From CAVQBP01 sp963782475 (GTDB taxonomy: Bacteria > Bacteroidota > Ignavibacteria > Ignavibacteriales > Ignavibacteriaceae), in the NCBI GenBank assembly GCA_963782475.1, contig CAWAJW010000014.1, positions 62,001-126,000 of the forward strand: a DNA stretch of 64,000 nt, given 5' to 3'. This document shows, one piece after another, positions 9,702-19,875 of this stretch. Below the pieces are notes generated by a model that made no database searches, had not been told where the DNA came from, and was given only the letters and a program-made list of their open reading frames with translations. Each line of letters opens with the position of its first letter. Positions within the stretch are counted from its first letter, which is position 1. The translations under genes were made by a program, and so were the position numbers.

Positions 9702-11579
9702 TTATTTCTTCAAATATACCAATAAAATAGAAATATCAGAAGGCGTAACCCCCGAGATCCTTGATGCTTGACCGATAGAACGCGGCTTCACTTTATGTAA
9801 TTTTTCCCTTCCTTCAGTAGATAATGATTTTAATATCAGGTAGTTCAATGTTAAAGGAATTTTCGCTTCATCATATTTTTCTAATCTCTCTACATTTTCA
9901 TATTGCCGTTTAATATAACCTTCATATTTCAATTGAATTTCAACTTGCTCCAAAGCCGAATTATTTTCTAACAATTGTTCGATTAAAGGATGTTCTTCTT
10001 TATTAAAAAATTTCAATATTTCCTTTAGTGTTAACTCTGGTCTTTTACATAATTTGGAGATTGATTCACTTGCATCAATTTCTGAAGAACCTTTTGAAAC
10101 AAGGTGAACATTGATATCACGTGCATGCAACTTGAGTGAATCAAATAGATTGACACAGTCGTTTATTAATTTTTCCTTTTGAATAACTTCATTGTACTTG
10201 TCTAGCGGATTTAAGCTGTAGTAATAGCCATAACCAAACAATCTTCTATCTGCATTATCCTGCCTTAAAAGAAGCCTGTGCTCAGCACGGGATGTAAACA
10301 TCCTATATGGTTCATAAGTCGATTTATTTATTAAATCATCAATTAGAACACCTATATATGCTTCGCTTCTTTTCAAGACAAATTCCTTCATCCCTTTAAT
10401 TTTAGCTGCAGCATTAATACCAGCTATAATTCCTTGAGCAGCTGCTTCTTCATACCCTGATGTTCCATTGATTTGACCGGCAAAATAAAGTCCATCAATT
10501 AATTTGGTCTCCAAAGTCAAGTCAACCTGGTGAGGTGGAAAAAAATCATATTCAACAGCATATCCTGGACGAACCATTTCGGCTTCTTCAAGTCCTTTAA
10601 TTTTATGAATAGCTTCAAGCTGAATTTCTGCCGGTAGTGATGAAGAAAATCCATTTAAATAAATCAAATCATTATCTAAACCTTCCGGTTCTAAAAACAA
10701 CTGATGTTGTTTTTTATCGGCAAACCTTACTATTTTATCTTCAATTGAGGGACAATATCTTGGTCCAATGCCTCTGATGATCCCGGTAAACATAGGGGAT
10801 TGTGAAAATCCTTTTTCCAGTATTTTATGAACAGTTTCATCTGTATGAGCAATGTAACAACTTACTTGAGGTAACACTGGGAATTTAGATTTATCTGTTT
10901 TAGATGAAAATGGTTGGGGAATTTCATCCCCCGTTTGTTCTTCCAAAACATCAAAATTAATTGTATTTTTTGCTAATCTTGGAGGAGTACCGGTTTTTAA
11001 TCTTCCAGATTCAAAACCTAGATTTATTAAAGATTGAGTAATACCTATTGCTGCCTTTTCCCCAAACCTACCCCCCTTAAATGATTTTAAGCCTGTATGC
11101 ATTAATCCATTTAAAAATGTTCCGGAAGATATGATTAATGCTTTACATTGAATTTCCTCTCCTTTACCAGTTTTAATCCCTGATATTTTTTCATTTTCAG
11201 CAAATATCTCAACAGCGGAGTCTTCTACTATTTCAAGGTTCTTTGTATTAGAAACAACTCTATATGCTTCTTCCGAATATAATTTTCTATCGGATTGACA
11301 CCTTGAAGACCAAACAGCTGGACCTTTCGATTTATTCAATATCCTGAATTGAATTCCAGTTCTATCAGCAATTATCCCCATCATCCCGCCAAGAGCATCA
11401 ATTTCATGAACTAAATGACCTTTTGCAGTACCTCCAATAGCTGGATTACATGACATTCTCCCCATTGCATATCTATCCATAGTAACCAGTCCTACATTAC
11501 AGCCCATATTTGCACTGGCACAAGCTGCTTCAATACCGGCATGTCCGCCCCCGATAACTAATATATCGAATCTTTTCAT
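9702..11579 (-). CDS. mnmG: tRNA uridine-5-carboxymethylaminomethyl modification enzyme MnmG
   Basis: 625 residues, normal for the long MnmG/GidA. It binds FAD and, with MnmE, installs the (carboxymethyl)aminomethyl group at wobble U34 of certain tRNAs. The N-terminal dinucleotide fold reads IGGGHAGIEAACASANMG (from residue 9). Other family motifs are MSCNPAIGGTAKGHLVHEID, GRLKTGTPPRL, GLYFAGQINGTSGYEEAAAQ and RMFTSRAEHRLLLRQDNAD. The C-terminal helical region (IGQASRISGVTPSDISILL) binds tRNA. It sits between mnmE and rsmG on the same strand, 150 bases after mnmE, the classic arrangement. Confidence 0.97.
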   Translation of the reverse strand: MKRFDILVIGGGHAGIEAACASANMGCNVGLVTMDRYAMGRMSCNPAIGGTAKGHLVHEIDALGGMMGIIADRTGIQFRILNKSKGPAVWSSRCQSDRKLYSEEAYRVVSNTKNLEIVEDSAVEIFAENEKISGIKTGKGEEIQCKALIISSGTFLNGLMHTGLKSFKGGRFGEKAAIGITQSLINLGFESGRLKTGTPPRLAKNTINFDVLEEQTGDEIPQPFSSKTDKSKFPVLPQVSCYIAHTDETVHKILEKGFSQSPMFTGIIRGIGPRYCPSIEDKIVRFADKKQHQLFLEPEGLDNDLIYLNGFSSSLPAEIQLEAIHKIKGLEEAEMVRPGYAVEYDFFPPHQVDLTLETKLIDGLYFAGQINGTSGYEEAAAQGIIAGINAAAKIKGMKEFVLKRSEAYIGVLIDDLINKSTYEPYRMFTSRAEHRLLLRQDNADRRLFGYGYYYSLNPLDKYNEVIQKEKLINDCVNLFDSLKLHARDINVHLVSKGSSEIDASESISKLCKRPELTLKEILKFFNKEEHPLIEQLLENNSALEQVEIQLKYEGYIKRQYENVERLEKYDEAKIPLTLNYLILKSLSTEGREKLHKVKPRSIGQASRISGVTPSDISILLVYLKK

Positions 11580-11729
11580 AATTTTCTTATTAATGTTTCA
11601 TGTGGAACGAAATATTTTTTATTTGCGGGTAAGATGGAAGTCTAATTTTCTTATTTACTACATCCACATATTTTTACAAATTTATATATCTTATCATATA
11701 AAAATAAAGATATTGTTTTCACATAGAAT

Positions 11730-13109
11730 TTACTTCCCAATACAAAATTTTAGAAATATATTATCAAGAATATCATCTGAAGTCACTTCACCGATTATTT
11801 CACCTAGATTGCTTTCCGCACTTCTTAAATCAACTGAAATAAATTCTCCGGTTAATCCTTTCTTTATTGAATCTTCTGCATTCATTAAAGAATTTTTTGT
11901 TTTCTTCAAACATTCATAATGCCGCATGTTTGAAACCACTGCTGATTTTTCCGTATAATTTGAATTACCAATTGATTTCTCTTTTAATTTAATAAATAAA
12001 TCTTCAATACCTTCACCAGTTAATGCTGAAATATAAACATCTGCTGGTTCAAGTGTTCCATGTGGAACATCAATTTTATTTAAGACTAAAATTATTTTAT
12101 CAATCGACGTTAGGTTTTTTATTTCTTTTAATAAATCATAAGAAATAGATTGCTCAACATCATTAAGAAAAATAACTATATCAGCATTTTTAACAACTTC
12201 GCGACTTCTGAACACTCCTTCTTTTTCAACTGCATCTTTAGAATTCCTTATGCCGGCTGTATCATATAATCTATATAAAATTCCATCAATCGCAACATCT
12301 TCCCTGATTACATCTCTAGTAGTTCCTGGAATATTACTTACAATAGCTCTTGATTCTTTAAGAATATAATTCAAAAGTGAAGATTTGCCAACATTGGGCA
12401 TTCCGACTATTGCTACGTTAACACCATCCCTTAAGATTCTTCCAAATGAGTATGTACTTAAAAGCTTATCGATTTCTGCATTTATTTTATTTATTCGATT
12501 CAAAAGCTCATCTTTCCCAATAAATTCTAAATCTTCTTCAGCAAAATCTAATTCAATCTCTACAAATGAGGAAGCATTAATCAAAAGTTCACGTAGTTCC
12601 TCAACTTTCCTTGATAAAATCCCATCCAATTGATTTCTTGCACCGCGTAATGATGCTTCGGTTCTAGAATTAATAATATCTGCAACTGATTCGGCTTGTG
12701 CAAGATCTATTTTGTTATTTAAAAATGCTCTTTTTGTAAATTCTCCAGGTTCTGCAATTCTAATCCCATTTTTAATTAATAGTTGAATAATTTTCTGTGA
12801 TATCAAAGGGCTACCATGTGTGCTTATTTCAACAGAATCTTCCCCTGTATATGAATGCGGATTAATAAATACTGAAACTAAAACATCATCTATTAAATTT
12901 CCTTCATCATCAATAATCTTTCCATAAGTAATTGAATGAGATTTAGCGTTAACTAATTTATTATTTCCAATAAAAATCAAATCTACTATTTCTATTGACT
13001 TAGAACCGCTAATTCTAATAACTGAAATTGCACCTATTCCAGGGGGAGTAGCAATTGCTGCTATAGTATCTTCGACAAAGACATTTTTTTTTATATAGTT
13101 ACTTTCCAT
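11730..13109 (-). CDS. mnmE: tRNA modification GTPase MnmE
   Basis: About 459 residues from the ATG at 13109 (MESNYIKKNV). An in-frame TTG at 13133 would add eight residues and is less likely. MnmE is the GTPase partner of MnmG in U34 modification. The N-terminal formyl-THF-binding domain starts DTIAAIATPPGIGAISVIRI; the central helical domain has EPGEFTKRAFLNNKIDLAQAE; the G domain has G1 GMPNVGKSS, G2 GTTRD, G3 DTAG and G4 NKID. The protein ends in FCIGK, with the catalytic-loop Cys that MnmE carries at its extreme C-terminus. It is divergent from hsp20 across a 370-base promoter region. Confidence 0.95.
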   Translation of the reverse strand: MESNYIKKNVFVEDTIAAIATPPGIGAISVIRISGSKSIEIVDLIFIGNNKLVNAKSHSITYGKIIDDEGNLIDDVLVSVFINPHSYTGEDSVEISTHGSPLISQKIIQLLIKNGIRIAEPGEFTKRAFLNNKIDLAQAESVADIINSRTEASLRGARNQLDGILSRKVEELRELLINASSFVEIELDFAEEDLEFIGKDELLNRINKINAEIDKLLSTYSFGRILRDGVNVAIVGMPNVGKSSLLNYILKESRAIVSNIPGTTRDVIREDVAIDGILYRLYDTAGIRNSKDAVEKEGVFRSREVVKNADIVIFLNDVEQSISYDLLKEIKNLTSIDKIILVLNKIDVPHGTLEPADVYISALTGEGIEDLFIKLKEKSIGNSNYTEKSAVVSNMRHYECLKKTKNSLMNAEDSIKKGLTGEFISVDLRSAESNLGEIIGEVTSDDILDNIFLKFCIGK

Positions 13110-13481
13110 AACATATTTAATTAAAGATTGCAAAAATAATTAAATTAATAAGTATTCACAATGCACTTAAAACAGAGTCAATTTACATTTTTTAATCTTT
13201 TATTGGTTTAATATTAAATTTTTTTTGCAATTGATTTTCAGTACTGTAATTTTGTCATATATATGTCACAATTATTAAAATATATATTCAAAAGTCGATT
13301 TATATAAGACATTTTGACAATTATTAAGATATTTCTGATTTTCCCTATAACTTATTATTTTAAAATGAGTTATGGCGTTTTTTATTCTCTGGCATATCTA
13401 TTGTTTGATAAGATGTAACAAAGTTCAAGTAAAAGAATTATAAATACTTTATAAAAATATTTATGGAAGGAGGAAAATAAA
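13110..13481. promoter_or_regulatory. Divergent promoter region of mnmE and hsp20
   Basis: About 370 very AT-rich bases lie between divergent genes and must hold both promoters. A TTGACA hexamer lies near 13315, but no well-spaced -10 box follows, so I do not assign a promoter. I see no CIRCE-type element (TTAGCACTC). GGAAGGAGG ends seven bases before the hsp20 start and is a very strong ribosome-binding site. Confidence 0.5.
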
Positions 13482-13946
13482 ATGGCAATTGTAAAATGGA
13501 ACCCGGCAAGAGAACTATTAAGCATTGAACGTGAATTTGGTAGAATGTTTGATAACTTTGAAAAAAAATTTGGTTTCGGGAATGGTGGGAACGAAAATGA
13601 TGAATATGAGAATGCTGTTTGGTCTCCTTTAACAGATATTTCTGAAAATAGTGAGAATTATAGCTTAAAAATGGATCTACCGGGAATTTCAAAAAAAGAT
13701 GTTAAGATTTCTTATAGAGATGGGCAATTAACTATCAGTGGTGAACGTAAACAAGAGGAAGATAATAAAGATTCAAAATATCACCGGGTTGAGAGATCAT
13801 TTGGTAAGTATTATAGATCATTTACTCTCCCTGCGAAAATTAAAGAGAGTGAAATTGAAGCTGAATTTAAAGATGGTCAGCTAACTGTTATCGTTCCAAA
13901 ATCGGAAGAGGCAAAACCTAAAGAACTGGAAATAAAAGTAAAATAA
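13482..13946 (+). CDS. Hsp20/alpha-crystallin small heat shock protein
   Basis: 154 residues. Small heat shock proteins hold unfolding proteins without ATP. The N-terminus (MAIVKWNPARELLSIEREF) and the alpha-crystallin domain from about residue 48 (WSPLTDISENSENYSLKMDL) fit. LPGISKKDVKISYRDGQLTI, a RSFGKYYRSFTLP block and the late GQLTVIVPK motif are typical. The tail is KPKELEIKVK. It is first in a same-strand chaperone cluster with dnaJ, htpG and clpB but has its own terminator at 13967-14001. Confidence 0.93.
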   Translation: MAIVKWNPARELLSIEREFGRMFDNFEKKFGFGNGGNENDEYENAVWSPLTDISENSENYSLKMDLPGISKKDVKISYRDGQLTISGERKQEEDNKDSKYHRVERSFGKYYRSFTLPAKIKESEIEAEFKDGQLTVIVPKSEEAKPKELEIKVK

Positions 13947-13966
13947 TTAAATATAGCGATCTTAAT

Positions 13967-14001
13967 AAAAAGGGTAGCTATTCAATTAGTTACCCTTTTT
14001 T
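13967..14001 (+). terminator. Rho-independent terminator after hsp20
   Basis: AAAAGGGTA (13967-13975) pairs with TACCCTTTTT around a 14-base loop, and the 3' arm runs straight into T residues. It should end most hsp20 transcripts before the dnaJ-like gene. Confidence 0.75.
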
Positions 14002-14039
14002 ACTATTATAGTTAATTAAAATTTTTCATGGTGGTAAAT

Positions 14040-14978
14040 ATGGAATTTAAAGATTATTATAAAATATTAGGAGTTGCTAAAACTGCTTCTGATGCTGAAC
14101 TTAAAAAAGCATATAGAGACCTTGCAAAAAAATATCATCCCGATAAAAATCCTGGGAACAAAGCCGCCGAAGAAAAATTTAAAGAAATAAGTGAAGCTTA
14201 TGAAGTTTTAAAAGATCCTGATAAAAGAAAAAAATATGATCAATTAGGCTCGAATTGGAAGCAATATCAAAACACCGGGGCTGGGAATGCAGATGATTGG
14301 TTTAGACAATATTCTTCAGGCAGTCAGCAAGGGGGCAGTTACCAATTCAGCGGGAACCTTGGAGATCTTTTTGGTAATATTGGCGGTTTTTCAGATTTCT
14401 TTGAGAGTTTTTTCGGAGGAAGTACAAGAGGTCGCTCGGGCGAAAGTACTTTTAGCAGGGCCAGAAAAGGAACAGACTATGAAGCAAATTTAAATTTAAC
14501 TCTCGAAGAAGTCTACAACGGCGGTGAAAGACAAATATCAGTTGATGGCAGAAAATTAAGAATTAAGATTAATCCCGGGACAAGAGAAGGAAAGGTATTA
14601 AGGTTGCAGAAACAAGGAGCTCCCGGAACAAATGGAGGAGAAAAAGGAGATTTATATTTAACCGTGCATGTTTTGGATCATCCTTTTTATGAATTAAAAG
14701 ATGATGATCTATATTATAATTTAGATGTGGATTTGTATACGGCAGTTCTTGGCGGTAAAATACAATTCCTAACATTAAATAATAAGAAAATTAATTTAAC
14801 CATACCAAAAGAATCGGAAAATGGAAAACTATTGAAAATAAAAAATATGGGAATGCCTAAGGAAAACAATAAAAATTCATATGGAGATTTGTACATCCGC
14901 CTGAACATTCAGATACCAAAGAACTTAACTTCTGAAGAAATTAAGTTATTTGAAAAATTAGCATCAATAAGAAAATAA
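14040..14978 (+). CDS. DnaJ-family co-chaperone (CbpA-like, no zinc domain)
   Basis: 312 residues from the ATG at 14040 (MEFKDYYKILGV); GGTGG just upstream supports this start over an ATG 12 bases earlier. The J domain (1-70) contains the HPD motif in KKYHPDKNPG, needed to stimulate DnaK. A Gly/Ser/Phe-rich linker follows (about 80-145). Two C-terminal beta domains begin YEANLNLTLEEVYNGGERQI. The cysteine-rich zinc-finger domain of classical DnaJ is absent, so this is a type II J protein like CbpA. Its place between hsp20 and htpG supports a stress role. Confidence 0.92.
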   Translation: MEFKDYYKILGVAKTASDAELKKAYRDLAKKYHPDKNPGNKAAEEKFKEISEAYEVLKDPDKRKKYDQLGSNWKQYQNTGAGNADDWFRQYSSGSQQGGSYQFSGNLGDLFGNIGGFSDFFESFFGGSTRGRSGESTFSRARKGTDYEANLNLTLEEVYNGGERQISVDGRKLRIKINPGTREGKVLRLQKQGAPGTNGGEKGDLYLTVHVLDHPFYELKDDDLYYNLDVDLYTAVLGGKIQFLTLNNKKINLTIPKESENGKLLKIKNMGMPKENNKNSYGDLYIRLNIQIPKNLTSEEIKLFEKLASIRK

Positions 14979-14996
14979 TTTTAGAAGGAGTTTGAA

Positions 14997-16910
14997 ATGA
15001 GTGATAAACAAACAGCTGCAAAAAAATATCATTTTAAAGCAGAAGTAAAACAACTTTTAGATATACTTGTTCATTCACTTTATACAAGTAGAGAAATTTT
15101 TCTTCGCGAATTAATATCAAATGCATCTGATGCATTGGATAAAATCCGTTTCGAATCAACAAAAGGGACTGAAATTACTGATAAAGATTTGCCTCTTGAA
15201 ATTAGAATAAACTTTGACGAAAAGAAAAAGCTTATAACCGTTTCGGATACGGGCATCGGAATGACAAAAGATGAATTGATTAGCAATATAGGAACCATAG
15301 CAAAATCAGGTTCTGCTGAATTCCTGAAACAATTAAAAGATAATAAATCTGATGCAAACAATATTATCGGGAAATTTGGCGTAGGTTTCTATTCCGTTTT
15401 CATGGTTGCGGAAGAAGTTGTTATAAGAACAAAATCATATTTAAATAATGAACCTGCAATTGAATGGAGCTCGGATGGTTTGGGTGATTACCAAATTTCA
15501 GAATATAATGAAAAAATTAAAAGAGGTACAGTAGTAGAAATTCATCTGAAAGATGATGCTAAAGATTTTGCAGATAAATATCGCCTTGAAACTATAATTA
15601 AAAAACATTCAAATTTCATTTCTTTCCCAATTTACCTTGAGAAAGAAAAGATAAATACAATTGCTGCTATTTGGCGTGAACCAAAATCAAACTTAAAGAA
15701 AGAACAATATGTAGAGTTTTATAAGTTCTTAACATATGATACTGAAGAGCCAATGGATATTATCCATAATTCTGTTGATGCACCAATTCAATTCAGCAGC
15801 CTTTTATTTATTCCAAAAAAGAACTTTGATTTTTTCGGAATAAACAGAGAAGATTATGGTTTGGACTTATATGTTCGCCGGGTTTTAATTCAGCATAAAA
15901 ATAAAGATTTGCTTCCGGAATATTTAAGTTTTGTAAAAGGTGTTGTTGATTCAGAAGATCTCCCGTTAAATATATCGAGAGAAACATTGCAGGAAAACAT
16001 AATCTTCACAAAAATTTCCAATACTGTAACAAGCCAGCTGCTTTCTTATTTATTAAAGAAAGCAAAAGATAACACCGATGAGTATATAAAATTCTGGAAG
16101 GAACATGGAAGAATTTTCAAGTTGGGTTACACTGATTTTACAAATGCTGAAAAGTTTATGCAGCTGCTAAGGTTTAATTCTTCTAATAATCCTGACGCTG
16201 ATGGTTTAACTTCACTTGAAGAATATGTTTCCAGGTTTAAAGAAAACCAAAAAGAAATTTATTATGCATCCGGAAGCTCCAGGTCAGCAATTGACCAGGA
16301 TCCTCATCTCGAAATTTTTAAGAACAAAGGTTTGGAAGTCTTATACCTATATGATCCCGTTGATGAATTTGTTGTTAGTTCAATCCGAAAATTTAAAGAG
16401 TATGATTTCAAATCTGTTGATACGGTTGATTTGGATAAATTAAAAAAATTAAAGAATGTTGAAGAAGAGAAAGAAAGTTTTGAAAAACTCGGGAAGGATG
16501 ATGAAAAACACTTCGACAGTCTCTTGTCAAAAATGAAAGATATACTTGGAGATAGAGTTATTGAAGTTAAAGAATCTAATAGGTTAAGCGGAAGTCCGGC
16601 AATCCTTGTAAGCCAGGATGACAGCATGTCTGCTCAAATGCAGAAAATTTTAAGAATGGCTAACCAGGATGTTGGAATTCAAAAGAAAATTTTAGAAATA
16701 AATAAGAATCATAAATTAATCAGAAACCTTTTAAAAGTATTTAAAGCTAATTCAAAAGATGAATATATATCAAACGTAACTGAACAATTATTTGAATCCG
16801 CATTGCTTTTGGAAGGGAATTTGAATGATCCCCATAACCTTGTAAATAGAATAAACAAAATGCTTGAACAGTCAAGTGAATGGTACACAGAAGTTAAAAA
16901 AATAAATTAA
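14997..16910 (+). CDS. htpG: Chaperone HtpG (bacterial Hsp90)
   Basis: 637 residues, within the family range. HtpG is an ATP-dependent dimeric chaperone. The GHKL ATPase domain carries REIFLRELISNASDALDKIR (from about residue 36), DTGIGMTKDEL and GKFGVGFYSVFMVA (lid and nucleotide site). The middle domain has VVDSEDLPLNISRE, with the Arg that contacts ATP. The C-terminal dimerisation domain ends VNRINKMLEQSSEW. It starts 18 bases after the dnaJ-like gene with an AGAAGGAG ribosome-binding site, so the two are probably one transcript. Confidence 0.96.
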   Translation: MSDKQTAAKKYHFKAEVKQLLDILVHSLYTSREIFLRELISNASDALDKIRFESTKGTEITDKDLPLEIRINFDEKKKLITVSDTGIGMTKDELISNIGTIAKSGSAEFLKQLKDNKSDANNIIGKFGVGFYSVFMVAEEVVIRTKSYLNNEPAIEWSSDGLGDYQISEYNEKIKRGTVVEIHLKDDAKDFADKYRLETIIKKHSNFISFPIYLEKEKINTIAAIWREPKSNLKKEQYVEFYKFLTYDTEEPMDIIHNSVDAPIQFSSLLFIPKKNFDFFGINREDYGLDLYVRRVLIQHKNKDLLPEYLSFVKGVVDSEDLPLNISRETLQENIIFTKISNTVTSQLLSYLLKKAKDNTDEYIKFWKEHGRIFKLGYTDFTNAEKFMQLLRFNSSNNPDADGLTSLEEYVSRFKENQKEIYYASGSSRSAIDQDPHLEIFKNKGLEVLYLYDPVDEFVVSSIRKFKEYDFKSVDTVDLDKLKKLKNVEEEKESFEKLGKDDEKHFDSLLSKMKDILGDRVIEVKESNRLSGSPAILVSQDDSMSAQMQKILRMANQDVGIQKKILEINKNHKLIRNLLKVFKANSKDEYISNVTEQLFESALLLEGNLNDPHNLVNRINKMLEQSSEWYTEVKKIN

Positions 16911-16970
16911 AGATTAGAATTGTGTATTGCATACATTAAGTCAAGAATTTTTTGAAAGGAAAAGAAAACT

Positions 16971-19607
16971 ATGCCGTTTAATTTTAATAAGTTAACAGTG
17001 AAAGCACAGGAGATAGTGCAGACTTCTCTTGAGATAGCTCAAAATTACAATAATCAAATTTTGGAACCTGAGCATATTTTGGCTGCTTTAATTCAGGAAA
17101 AAGGAAATATTGCCGACACTATAATGCAGAAAACCGGCGGCAATGTTAACAGTGTAAAAGTGAAAGTAAATGATTTACTCGAAAAGCTTCCAAAAGTAAG
17201 TGGTGCTGGAGTCGGCAATCAGCAGATGTCGAATAATATGTCGAAACTTTTCGATAATGCGGCTGAAGAAGCTAAAAGCTTAAAAGATGAATTTGTTTCT
17301 ACTGAACATCTTTTATTAGCTCTCTCTAAAAGCGATAGTAAAGCTGGTCAGCTTTTACGCGATAACGGAATTTCGCATGACGAAATTTTATCAGCATTAA
17401 AAGATGTTAGGGGTAATCAGCGTGTTACAACTCAAAACCCTGAAGATACTTACCAGGCTCTCGAAAAATACGGCAGGGATTTAAATGAATTGGCAAAAGT
17501 GGGTAAATTAGATCCTGTAATCGGAAGAGATGAGGAGATCCGACGAGTGCTTCAGGTTCTATCCAGGCGGACAAAGAACAACCCCGTTTTAATCGGTGAA
17601 CCGGGAGTCGGAAAAACCGCAATTGCAGAAGGAATTGCTCATCGAATAGTCTCCGGTGATATTCCTGAAAATCTAAAAACTAAAAGAATTGTTGCACTTG
17701 ATATGGGTGCCCTCGTTGCCGGAACTCAATTCCGCGGACAGTTTGAAGAGAGAATGAAAGCAGTGCTGAAAGAAGTCCAGGAATCTAACGGTGAAATAAT
17801 ATTATTTATAGATGAGCTTCATACTTTAGTTGGAGCAGGAGCTGTTTCCGGTTCAATGGATGCTGCCAATATTCTGAAACCTGCATTAGCCCGGGGTGAA
17901 CTCCATGCGATCGGCGCAACAACATTAAATGAATATAAAAAACATATTGAAAAAGATGCTGCTCTTGAAAGACGGTTTCAGCCTGTTTTAGTAACAGAAC
18001 CAACAGTAGAGGATACAATATCTATTTTAAGAGGATTAAGTGAAAGATACGAAGTTCATCACGGTGTGAGAATTACTGATGGAGCTATCATTGCAGCAGC
18101 TCAGCTTTCTCACCGCTATATAACCGATAGATTTCTACCGGATAAGGCCATTGATCTAATTGATGAAGCTGCTTCAAAATTAAGAATTGAAATCGATTCT
18201 ATGCCGGAAGAGCTAGATTCAATTGAAAGAAAAATTCAGCAGCTTGAAATTGAAAGGGAAGCGCTCAAAAGGGAAAAAGATGAAGCTTCAGCTAAACGGC
18301 TTGAAGAATTAAAGAAAGAATTAAGCGATCTTGAAGAAGAAAGAAATACACTCCGCATGCATTGGAATCTGGAAAAGGAAAAGATCCAGCATATCAGGAA
18401 TATGAAAAGCGAAATGGATAATGCAAAAACTCTTGCCGACAGGTATGAGCGTGAAGGAGATCTCGGTAAAGTTGCAGAGCTCCGTTACGGTAAAATCGCC
18501 AGCCTGGAAAAGCAGCTTAAAGAAGAAACTAAAGAGCTTGCCGATATTCAAAAAAATAAAAAGATGCTTAAGGAAGAAGTTGATGCTGAAGATATTGCAG
18601 AAGTTGTTTCAAAATGGACCGGAATCCCTGTAAGTAAAATGCTTGAAAGTGAACGAAGCAAGCTTTTAAGACTTGAAGATGAGCTGCACAAAAGAGTGAT
18701 AGGACAGGATGAAGCAGTATCTGCAGTCGCTAATGCTATCAGGAGATCACGTACAGGTTTACAGGATATAAACCGGCCTCTCGGTTCATTTATTTTTTTA
18801 GGAACAACAGGTGTTGGAAAAACCGAACTCGCTAGAACATTGGCAGAATTCCTTTTTGACGATGAGCATGCTATGATTAGAATAGATATGTCGGAATATA
18901 TGGAGAAGTTTTCGGTTTCGAGATTAATTGGCGCTCCTCCGGGATACGTCGGTTATGAAGAGGGGGGACAATTAACGGAAGCGGTGAGAAGGAGACCTTA
19001 TTCAGTTGTTCTTCTTGATGAAATTGAAAAAGCTCATCCCGATGTTTATAATATTTTACTCCAGGTACTGGATGATGGAAGATTAACTGATAACCAGGGG
19101 CGTACGGTCAATTTTAAAAATACAATTATTATTATGACCTCAAACCTTGGTTCACATCTTATCCAGGAAAAACTTGAGCATGTAGCCGAAGATGAGATGG
19201 AAAATGTTTTAGGTGAATTGCGCTCAACTTTAGTTAATTTGTTAAGAAAAACCATACGGCCTGAATTCTTAAACCGGATTGATGAAGTCGTCCTCTTTAA
19301 GCCTCTAACAAAATCAGAATTAAGAGAAATTGTTGAAATCCAGATCAGGAATGTTCAGCAAATGCTGAAGCAAAAAGACATAACCATCGATGTAAATGAA
19401 GAAGCAAAAGATTGGCTTGCAAAACTTGGTTATGATGTTACATTTGGCGCTAGACCGTTAAAAAGAATAATACAGAAATATCTGATAAATCCTTTATCTC
19501 AGGAATTGCTTGCCGGCAACTTTAATGACGGCGATCATATTGCAGTATCGCTTGGTAATCAGGGTAAGCTGGAATTTCACAAAGAAGCTGCTTTTGCGGA
19601 AAACTAA
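16971..19607 (+). CDS. clpB: ATP-dependent disaggregase ClpB
   Basis: 878 residues. ClpB is a hexameric AAA+ machine that pulls proteins out of aggregates with DnaK. The order is: N-domain repeats (to about 150); AAA1 with Walker A GEPGVGKTAIAEG and Walker B IILFIDELH; the long coiled-coil middle domain (about 410-530), which separates ClpB from ClpA; AAA2 with Walker A GTTGVGKTELARTLAEFLF and VVLLDEIEKAHPDV; and the C-terminal D2-small domain with FGARPLKR. No IGF/IGL loop for ClpP binding is seen, as expected for ClpB. It ends the chaperone cluster; a strong terminator follows. Confidence 0.97.
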   Translation: MPFNFNKLTVKAQEIVQTSLEIAQNYNNQILEPEHILAALIQEKGNIADTIMQKTGGNVNSVKVKVNDLLEKLPKVSGAGVGNQQMSNNMSKLFDNAAEEAKSLKDEFVSTEHLLLALSKSDSKAGQLLRDNGISHDEILSALKDVRGNQRVTTQNPEDTYQALEKYGRDLNELAKVGKLDPVIGRDEEIRRVLQVLSRRTKNNPVLIGEPGVGKTAIAEGIAHRIVSGDIPENLKTKRIVALDMGALVAGTQFRGQFEERMKAVLKEVQESNGEIILFIDELHTLVGAGAVSGSMDAANILKPALARGELHAIGATTLNEYKKHIEKDAALERRFQPVLVTEPTVEDTISILRGLSERYEVHHGVRITDGAIIAAAQLSHRYITDRFLPDKAIDLIDEAASKLRIEIDSMPEELDSIERKIQQLEIEREALKREKDEASAKRLEELKKELSDLEEERNTLRMHWNLEKEKIQHIRNMKSEMDNAKTLADRYEREGDLGKVAELRYGKIASLEKQLKEETKELADIQKNKKMLKEEVDAEDIAEVVSKWTGIPVSKMLESERSKLLRLEDELHKRVIGQDEAVSAVANAIRRSRTGLQDINRPLGSFIFLGTTGVGKTELARTLAEFLFDDEHAMIRIDMSEYMEKFSVSRLIGAPPGYVGYEEGGQLTEAVRRRPYSVVLLDEIEKAHPDVYNILLQVLDDGRLTDNQGRTVNFKNTIIIMTSNLGSHLIQEKLEHVAEDEMENVLGELRSTLVNLLRKTIRPEFLNRIDEVVLFKPLTKSELREIVEIQIRNVQQMLKQKDITIDVNEEAKDWLAKLGYDVTFGARPLKRIIQKYLINPLSQELLAGNFNDGDHIAVSLGNQGKLEFHKEAAFAEN

Positions 19608-19620
19608 ATTTAATTAAACT

Positions 19621-19654
19621 AAGGGGCGAATTATCGCGATTCGCCCCTTTTTTA
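19621..19654 (+). terminator. Strong Rho-independent terminator after clpB
   Basis: AAGGGGCGAAT and ATTCGCCCCTT form an 11-bp stem around an 8-base loop, followed at once by TTTTT. It lies 13 bases after the clpB stop. Confidence 0.9.
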
Positions 19655-19875
19655 ATTTCTTAGTTATTTTAGCGTTAGTATATATCTAACAGCCATCAAA
19701 CAGCCATTAAACAGCCTTAATCCAGTATACAAATGGTATTCATTCAGCCTTCAACACCTTTAGGAGAAATCATAAGCATTTATAACCGAAATTCATTATT
19801 TATTCATTTTCAACAAATATGTTTTGATTTGGTTCACTCATCAATTTGATCTTTTTATCTAATTTTGTATTGAAT

